DNA of 64,000 nucleotides from Liolophura sinensis (taxonomy: Eukaryota > Mollusca > Polyplacophora > Chitonida > Chitonidae), in the NCBI RefSeq assembly GCF_032854445.1, contig NC_088302.1, positions 682,001 through 746,000 on the forward strand. The letters run 5' to 3'. The position numbers and the translations under genes are program-made. Below are positions 58,401-64,000 of the stretch, in pieces; the first letter of the stretch is position 1; the number at the start of each line of letters is the position of its first letter. The notes under the pieces are model-generated. The model ran no database searches. It was not told the origin of the DNA and saw only the letters and a list, made by a program, of their open reading frames with translations.

Positions 58401-60834
58401 AAAGTACCATCACCAAAAAAGCCACTTGTGTGAAGTACCGTTACAAAAAAACCTCTTTATAACCACTTTATAAAAAAACTTAATGTAAGTTGGGTGCTCA
58501 CAAGAGCTAGCTTCTGCGCAGGACATTATTTGTGGAGAGAGGCTCAGCAGATGTACCCTGTGGGTGTGACATTTTAGGCTCTGCCATCAATACCCAAAAT
58601 CTCACTGTCTGGGTAGGCACTGTAAAAAGGTGTGCAATTACTCAGCCCATGGAGCTCCCTGTGCTGTAACACACATTATGTATGGGGGAACTTTGTATAA
58701 CGAATCATGAATAACTGTTTGCCCAGCAGCAACACCATAGCCTTCATGTGTGCTAAATTTTAAGGTAAAACAAACTCACTTTATGTTGTGCAAAACAACC
58801 CCACCTAACTATGTGTAAAACAACCCCCCCTTTCCTTTGTGTAGAACAACCCCACTTAACCTTGTGTATAACCTCACTTTACTTTGTGTAGAACAACCCT
58901 ACTTCACACTGTGTAGAACAGCCTTACTTTACTTTGTGTAGAACAACCTCATTTTACCTAGTCTATAACTTCACTTTACTTTGTGTAGTACCTCACTTCA
59001 CATTGTGTAGAACAACCTCACTTTACTTTGTGTAGAACAACACGTTATGTTGTACAGAACAACTCTCACTTTACCTTGTGTAGAACAACACCACTTTATC
59101 TTGTGTAGAACAACTTTCACTTTACCTTGTGCAGAACAACACCACTTTTCTTTGAGTATATCAACCCCACTTTACCTTGTGTAGAACAACCCCACTTTAC
59201 CTTGTGTAGGACAACACCACTTTACCTCGTGTAAAACAACACCACTTTATCTTGTGTAGATCAACCCCACTTTTCCTTGAGTAGATCAACCCCACTTTAC
59301 CTTGTGTAGAACAACACCACTTTCCTTGGGTAGAACAACACCACTTTACCTTGTGTAGAACAACCCTCACTTTACCTTGTGTAGAACAACACCACTTTTC
59401 CTTGAGTAGATCAACCCCACTTTATCTTGTGTAGAACAAACACCACTTTATCTTGTGTAGATCAACCCCACTTTACCTTGTGTAGAACAACCCTCACTTT
59501 ACCTTGTGTAGAACAACCCCACTTTTCCTTGAGTAGATCAACCCCACTTTACCTTGTGTAGAACAACACCACTTTTCCTTGAGTAGATCAACCCCACTTT
59601 ATCTTGTGTAGAACAAACACCACTTTATCTTGTGTAAATCAACCCCACTTTACCTTCTGTAGAACAACCCCACTTTACCTTGTGTAGGATAACACCACTT
59701 TTCCTTGAGTAGATCAACACCACTTTACCTTCTGTAGAACAACACCACTTGTCCTTGAGTAGATCAACCCCACTTTACCTTGTGTAGAACAACCCTCACT
59801 TTACCTTGTATAGAACAAACACCACTTTATCTTGTGTAGAACAACCCCACTTTACCTTGCGTAGAACAAACACCACTTTATCTTGTGCAGAACAAACCTC
59901 ATTTTACCTTGTGTAGAACACCACTTTACCTTGTGTAGAACAAACCTCACTTTACCTTGTGTAGAACAAACCTCACTTCACCTTGTGTAAATCAACCCCA
60001 CTTTACCTTGTGTAGAACAAACACCACTTTATCTTGTGTAGAACAACCCCACTTTACCTTGTGTAGAACAACACCACTTTACCTTGTGTAGAACAAACCT
60101 CACTTTACCTTGTGTAAATCAACCCCACTTTACCTTGTGTAGAACAAACACCACTTTACCTTGTGTAGAACAACCCCACTTTACCTTGTGTAGAACAACA
60201 CCACTTTACCTTGTGTAGAACAAACCTCACTTTACCTTGTGTAAATCAACCCCACTTTACCTTGTGTAGAACAAACACCACTTTATCTTGTGTAGAACAA
60301 CCCTACTTTATCTTGTGTAGAACAACACCACTTTACCTTCTGTAGAACAAACCTCATTTTACCTTGTGTAAATCAACCCCACTTTACCTTGTGTAGAACA
60401 AACACCACTTTATCTTGTGTAGAACAACCCCACTTTACCTTGTGTTGAACAACACCACTTGTCCTTGAGTAGGAAAACCCTACTTTACTTTGTGTAGAAC
60501 CTCACTTTGCACATCTTACAAGGTACAAGATGTAAAATACTTTACTTTCTGTAAAATAACACATTTAAGGTTTAAAAAGAGGGTATAAACCCACTGACAA
60601 CAGACAGCACTTACCAGACTTTCTCCTGTCCATGTTAGGTTTGGGGGTCAATGCCACACAAAGAGTACAATAATCTAAGTGTAAAACACTTACTAGACTT
60701 CCTCCTGTTCAGGTTAGGTTGGGGGCCTAGCATCTGCTTGGCTGCGGCTGCAGCTGCCTCCCCTCCCATCATACTGCCCCCCAGTAGGTGTGGCATGTCC
60801 CACTGCTTCCACAGGCCCGGTATTACCTTTATAC
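49413..60834 (-). CDS. Unrecognised coiled-coil protein gene, 3' part
   Basis: Exons on the minus strand: 60834-60694, 58191-58025, 54275-54121, 53752-53675, 53456-53397, possibly 52778-52739, 49953-49803, and 49487-49413 (stop TGA). Phases join for the first four if one intron is U12-type AT-AC. The first exon has GLWKQWDMPHLLGG and an Ala run; the second has MFEKFISKLGEP and EGRALMGGLMLRSHEA; the third has LERVKFNLDGRSPLVAHYLD; the fourth LPQPGPTYKELITNTLSL. 49953-49803 encodes a coiled coil (ELEKQKRETNREIDKLQREL). The end is acidic, SGSEEEF. The 53456 exon (FLKSLERIQDRTDKADYQ) fits in phase only if its run of six A (plus strand, 53446-53451) were five; this may be an assembly error or wrong splicing. 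At least one exon between 53.4 and 49.95 kb is missing from my model. The 5' end is not in view. I do not recognise the family. Confidence 0.7.
49985..50745 (-). repeat. 30 bp array with donor-like unit, ~25 copies
   Basis: On the plus strand the unit is 'actcaccatgatcccatgat' plus 'agggggaatt'. On the minus strand each copy therefore carries 'catGGTGAGT', a strong donor. It lies just upstream of the coiled-coil exon at 49953. The source exon was not found. Confidence 0.9.
50746..51465. other. Non-repetitive spacer, likely intronic
   Basis: This sits between two 30 bp arrays within the minus-strand gene. I see no exon that joins in phase; a 60-codon minus-strand frame near 51.0-51.15 kb has no family resemblance. 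Confidence 0.4.
51470..52742 (-). repeat. 30 bp array with donor-like unit, ~42 copies
   Basis: The plus-strand unit is 'cctatctcatggcaggagga' plus 'acaactcacc'. On the minus strand each copy reads 'gataGGGGTGAGTTG' or 'gataGTGGTGAGTTG'. At its right edge the array meets a possible exon (52778-52739) that ends 'gatgattgg' then GGTGAGTTG, so the donor context is shared with the repeat. Long frames in all phases reflect the period. Confidence 0.9.
52739..52778 (-). other. Candidate small exon of the minus-strand gene
   Basis: Acceptor 'gagttcag', then PIDAKVKSDCDDW and one extra base, then the donor GTGAGT. It starts in the phase left by the exon ending at 53397. It is only 40 bases long, and no further exon was found to lead from it to the coiled-coil exon, so the call is tentative. 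Confidence 0.4.
53753..54120 (-). other. U12-type AT-AC intron
   Basis: On the minus strand the intron starts ATATCCTTGT (54120-54111), matching the minor-spliceosome 5' site. It ends TTCCTTAACTGAATCAC (53769-53753): a perfect U12 branch site TTCCTTAAC followed nine bases later by AC. The exons join in phase as ALP-QPGPTYKEL. No GT-AG choice in the vicinity keeps the frame. The intron is 368 bases long. Confidence 0.85.
54290..56640 (-). repeat. 57 bp array just upstream of an acceptor, ~41 copies
   Basis: The plus-strand unit is 'acagctgctgtgtactcatg' plus 'gaggggagtgtacatctata' plus 'acatgacacacacaatc'. On the minus strand it reads 'cagcagctgtgattgtgtgt' then 'gtcatgttatag'. The real acceptor at 54276 is preceded by 'ccagctgtgattgtgcgtat' then 'tatatttcag'. 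The array thus begins within the acceptor region of exon 54275-54121 and extends upstream. Multi-unit blocks recur: 54.70-55.26 kb resembles 55.44-56.05 kb. Confidence 0.92.
56641..57660. other. Non-repetitive intronic stretch
   Basis: No exon that fits the gene on the minus strand and no repeat is seen. Sequence near 56.87-56.99 kb is GC-richer but its frames are short. Confidence 0.45.
57665..57990. repeat. 14 bp microsatellite-like array, ~23 copies
   Basis: The unit is 'tacaagtcaaacgc', with 'cac' and 'tgc' endings alternating. It lies immediately downstream of the exon 58191-58025 in the intron. There is no similarity to the exon border. Confidence 0.9.
58790..60510. repeat. ~27 bp degenerate array, ~60 copies
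   Basis: The unit is 'cactttaccttgtgtagaac' plus 'aacaccac', 26-29 bp, with frequent small length changes. On the minus strand it holds 'acaaGGTAAAGTG', a donor-like site, similar in its GTAAAG to the donor of the exon ending at 58025, but not demonstrably derived from it. It lies between exons 60834-60694 and 58191-58025. Confidence 0.88.
60608..60655 (-). repeat. Single duplicate of an exon end plus donor
   Basis: Minus-strand 'aacatggacaggagaaagtc' then 'tGGTAAGTG' at about 60611-60640 copies the end of exon 60834-60694, 'aacctgaacaggaggaagtc' then 'taGTAAGTG', about 77 bases away. It is a one-copy version of the exon-end arrays in GALK2 and MRPS30. Confidence 0.8.
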
Positions 60835-61069
60835 CTGCCAGAAACACCAGTACAATGCTCCATAAGGACACGGTTGACATAACACTCAATTCAGACAAAT
60901 CCTTTTTACAAAATACTCCTGCCTGATTTTGATGGATAAAATACTTATAACACCAAATTATAAGCTTTAGATGAGAAAACTGCTTAAAATTCTGCACTAA
61001 AATTATAAAACTGTATATATACATTGTAATAAATGTGGTCCACTTCTAAATGTATCTGCTTACATGTAA

Positions 61070-62430
61070 ATTGTGAATAGTGAACAGTTAGGGCATATTG
61101 TCACATTCAACATCTGGGCTTGTAATAAACAGTTAGGGTTTATTGTCACAATCAACATCTCGGCTTGTAATAAACAATTAGGGCATACTGTCACATTCAA
61201 AATCTGGGCTTGTAGTGAACAGTAAGGGCATATTGTCACATTCAACATCTGGGCTTGTAATACACAGTTAGGGCTTATTGTCACATTTAACATCTGGGTT
61301 TGTAGTGAAAAGTTAGGGCATATTGTCACATTCAACATCTGGGCTTGTAATAAACAATTAGGGCATACTATCACATTCAACATCTGGGCTTGTAGTGAAC
61401 AGTTAGGGCATATTGTCACATTCAACATCTGCGCTTGTAGTGAACAGTTAGGGCATATTGTCACATTGATCATCTGAGCTTGTAATAAACAATTAGGGCA
61501 TACTGTCACATTCAAAATCTGGGCTTGTAGTGAACAGTAAGGGCATATTGTCACATTCAACATCTGGGCTTGTAGTGAAAAGTTAGGGCATATTGTCACA
61601 TTCAACATCTGGGCTTGTAATAAACAATTAGGGCATACTATCACATTCAACATCTGGGCTTGTAGTGAACAGTTAGGGCATATTGTCACATTCAACATCT
61701 GCGCTTGTAGTGAACAGTTAGGGCATATTGTCACATTTAACACCTGGACTTGTAGTGAACAGTTAGGGCATACTGTCACATTCAACACCTGGACTTGTAG
61801 TGAACAGTTAGGGCATACTGTCACATTCAACATCTGAGCTTGTAGTGAACAGTAAGGGCATATTGTCACATTCAACATCTGGGCTTGTAATACACAGTTA
61901 GGGCTTATTGTCACATTTAACATCTGGACTTGTAGTGAACAGTTAGGGCTTATTGTCACATTCAACATCTGCGCTTGTAGTGAACAGTTAGTGCTTATTG
62001 TCACACTCAATATCTGGGCTTGTAGTGAACAGTTAGGATTTATTGTCACATTCAACATCTGGGGTTGTAATAAACAGTTAGGGCTTTCTGTTACACTCAA
62101 CATCTGGGCTTGTAGTAAACAGTTAGGGCTTACTGTCACACTCAACATCTGGACTTGTAGTGAACAGTTGGGGCTTATTGTCAAACTCAACATCTGGGCT
62201 TGTAGTGAACAGTTAGAGCATACTGTCACATTGATCATCTGGGCTTGTAGTGAACAGTTAGGGTTTACTGTCACATTCAACATCTGCGCTTGTAGTGAAC
62301 AGTTAGGGTTTATTGTCACACTCAACATCTGGACTTTTTGTAAACAGTTAGGGCATATTGCCACATTCAAAATCTGGGCCTGTAGTGAGTAGTCAGGGCA
62401 TACTGTCACATTCAACATCTGGGTTTACAG
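61070..62430. repeat. 45 bp array, ~30 copies
   Basis: The unit is 'acagttagggcatattgtca' plus 'cattcaacatctgggcttgtagtga'. A ~360 bp block around 61.30 kb recurs near 61.58 kb. The 452-codon minus-strand frame follows from the 45 bp period. No splice-like sequence is obvious. Confidence 0.92.
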
Positions 62431-62519
62431 TAAACAACAGTGAAGAGCAATGGTCCCCGGGCTTACTTTTAGTTTAGGGGTGTAAGAAAACAGATCCGCG
62501 AGAAACTGAGATTATGTAG

Positions 62520-64000
62520 CGAATGTTCTGGTTACTGTTGACTCAGAGCAATGTATGAACTGCTCAATGCATGGATGTGTATTTTGGTTTAGCCATGGTA
62601 ACTCACCAGAGTTCTGGTTATTGTTGGCTCAGAGCAATGTATGAACTGCTCAATGCATGGACATGTATTTTGGTTTAACCATGGTAACTTACCAAAGTTC
62701 TGGTTATTGTTGGCTCACATGCAATGTATGAACTGCCAAATGCATGGATGTGTATTTTGGTTTAGCCATGGTAACTTACCAGAGTTCTGGTTATTGTTGA
62801 CTCAGAAGCAATGTGTGAACTGCCCAATGCATGGATGTGTATTTTGGTTTAGCCATGGTAACTTACCACAGTTCTGGTTATTGTTGACTCAGAAGCAATG
62901 TGTGAACTGCCCAATGCATGGATGTGTATTTTGGTTTAACCATGGTAACTCACCAGAGGTCTGGTTATTGTTGGCTCAGAAGCAATGTGTGAACTGCTCA
63001 ATGTATGGATGTGTATTTTGGTTTAGCCATGGTAACTTACCAGAGTTCTGGTTATTGTTGGCTCACATGCAATGTATGAACTGCCCAATGTATGGATGTG
63101 TATTTTGGTTTAGCCATGGTAACTTACCAGAGTTCTGGTTATTGTTGACTCAGAAGCAATGTGTGAACTGCCCAATGCATGGATGTGTATTTTGGTTTAA
63201 CCATGGTAACTCACCAGAGTTCTGGTTATTGTTGGCTCAGAAGCAATGTGTGAACTGCTCAATGCATGGATGTGTATTTTGGTTTAGCCATGGTAACTCA
63301 CCAGAGTTCTAGTTATTGTTGGCTCAGAAGCAATGTGTGAACTGCTCAATGCATGGATGTGTATTTTTGTTTAACCATGGTAACTCACCAGAGTTCTGGT
63401 TATTGTTGGCTCAGAAGCAATGTATGAACTGCCCAATGCATGGATGTGTATTTTGGTTTAGCCATGGAAACTTACCAGAGTTCTGGTTATTGTTGACTCA
63501 GAAGCAATGTGTGAACTGCCCAATGCATGGACGTGTATTTTGGTTTAACCATTGTTGGCTCAGAGCAATGTATGAACTGCTCAATGCATGGACATGTATT
63601 TTGGTTTAACCATGGTAACTTACCAAAGTTCTGGTTATTGTTGGCTCACATGTAATGTATGAACTGCCCAATGCATGGATGTGTATTTTGGTTTAGCCAT
63701 GGTAACTTACCAGAGTTCTGGTTATTGTTGACTCAGAAGCAATGTGTGAACTGCCCAATGCATGAACGTGTATTTTGGCTTAACCATGGTAACTCACCAG
63801 AGTTCTGGTTATTGTTGGCTCAGAAGCAATGTGTGAACTGCTCAATGCATGGATGTGTATTTTGGTTTAGCCATGGTAACTCACCAGAGTTCTGGTTATT
63901 GTTGGCTCAGAAGCAATGTATGAGCTGCTCAATGCATGGATGTGTGTTTTGGTTTAGCCATGGTAACTTACCACAGTTCTGGTTATTGTTGGCTCACATG
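62520..64000 (-). repeat. 87 bp array with donor-like unit, ~17 copies, runs off the window
   Basis: The plus-strand unit is 'aacttaccagagttctggtt' plus 'attgttgactcagaagcaat' plus 'gtgtgaactgcccaatgcat' and 'ggatgtgtattttggtttagccatggt'. On the minus strand each copy has 'agaactctgGTAAGTTAC' or 'GTGAGTTAC', a strong donor. By analogy with GALK2 the source exon would lie to the right of the window and could be the exon before 60834-60694; that is inference. Confidence 0.9.

Noticed and set aside
61060-63609. Cys-rich repeat proteins (452 and 223 codons)
   Set aside because: They arise from 45 and 87 bp arrays; the second lies antisense to donor-bearing units.
1-64000. Retroviral or Polinton-like remains
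   Set aside because: I looked for capsid, polymerase, integrase and long terminal repeats and saw none in this window.

Overview
The window is nuclear DNA from an invertebrate animal, most likely a mollusc. The genes have many introns with GT-AG borders, the proteins are metazoan, and several copies of a tRNA-headed SINE with a tail ending in 'acgtaaaacaccaatcaa' are present, a type I know from molluscs. About 30 kb of the 64 kb is tandem repeat.

Layout, left to right. 1-1953 (+): the 3' end of a kinesin-14-like motor gene (three exons). 2-6.8 kb: intergenic, with SINE pieces and a ~165 bp inverted repeat enclosing a 42 bp minisatellite. 6804-15411 (+): a complete 16-exon SLC6 neurotransmitter/amino-acid transporter of about 729 residues. 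17969-23077 (-): MRPS30 (mL65), a mitochondrial ribosomal protein, four exons. 23241-38983 (+): GALK2 (N-acetylgalactosamine kinase), nine exons, 458 codons; it is head to head with MRPS30 across a 163 bp gap. 39-49 kb: 3' flank filled with 84, 42, 32 and ~63 bp arrays. 49413-60834 (-): an unrecognised coiled-coil gene, 5' end probably beyond the window, with a textbook U12-type AT-AC intron and large arrays between its exons. 61-64 kb: two more arrays.

The main discovery is where the repeats sit. In every gene here, short segments that straddle an exon-intron border have been copied in tandem into the neighbouring intron, each copy carrying part of the exon plus the splice site. GALK2 exon 8 has about 75 extra copies of a 105 bp unit holding its last ~55 exon bases and its donor. 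GALK2 exon 3 has ~55 copies of a 42 bp unit of the same kind. MRPS30 exon 3 has ~24 copies of a 63/77 bp unit. Smaller duplications carry acceptors: kinesin (two extra), SLC6 exon 3 (two extra), SLC6 exon 4 (one extra). The kinesin stop codon region is repeated too. Donor-type arrays grow to dozens of copies, acceptor-type ones stay at two or three. The authentic site is always the outermost one next to the intact exon. This looks like a recurrent process that amplifies splice junctions and gives introns dozens of decoy donors.

The very long reading frames inside the arrays (up to 885 codons) are a by-product of unit lengths divisible by three and are not annotated as genes.
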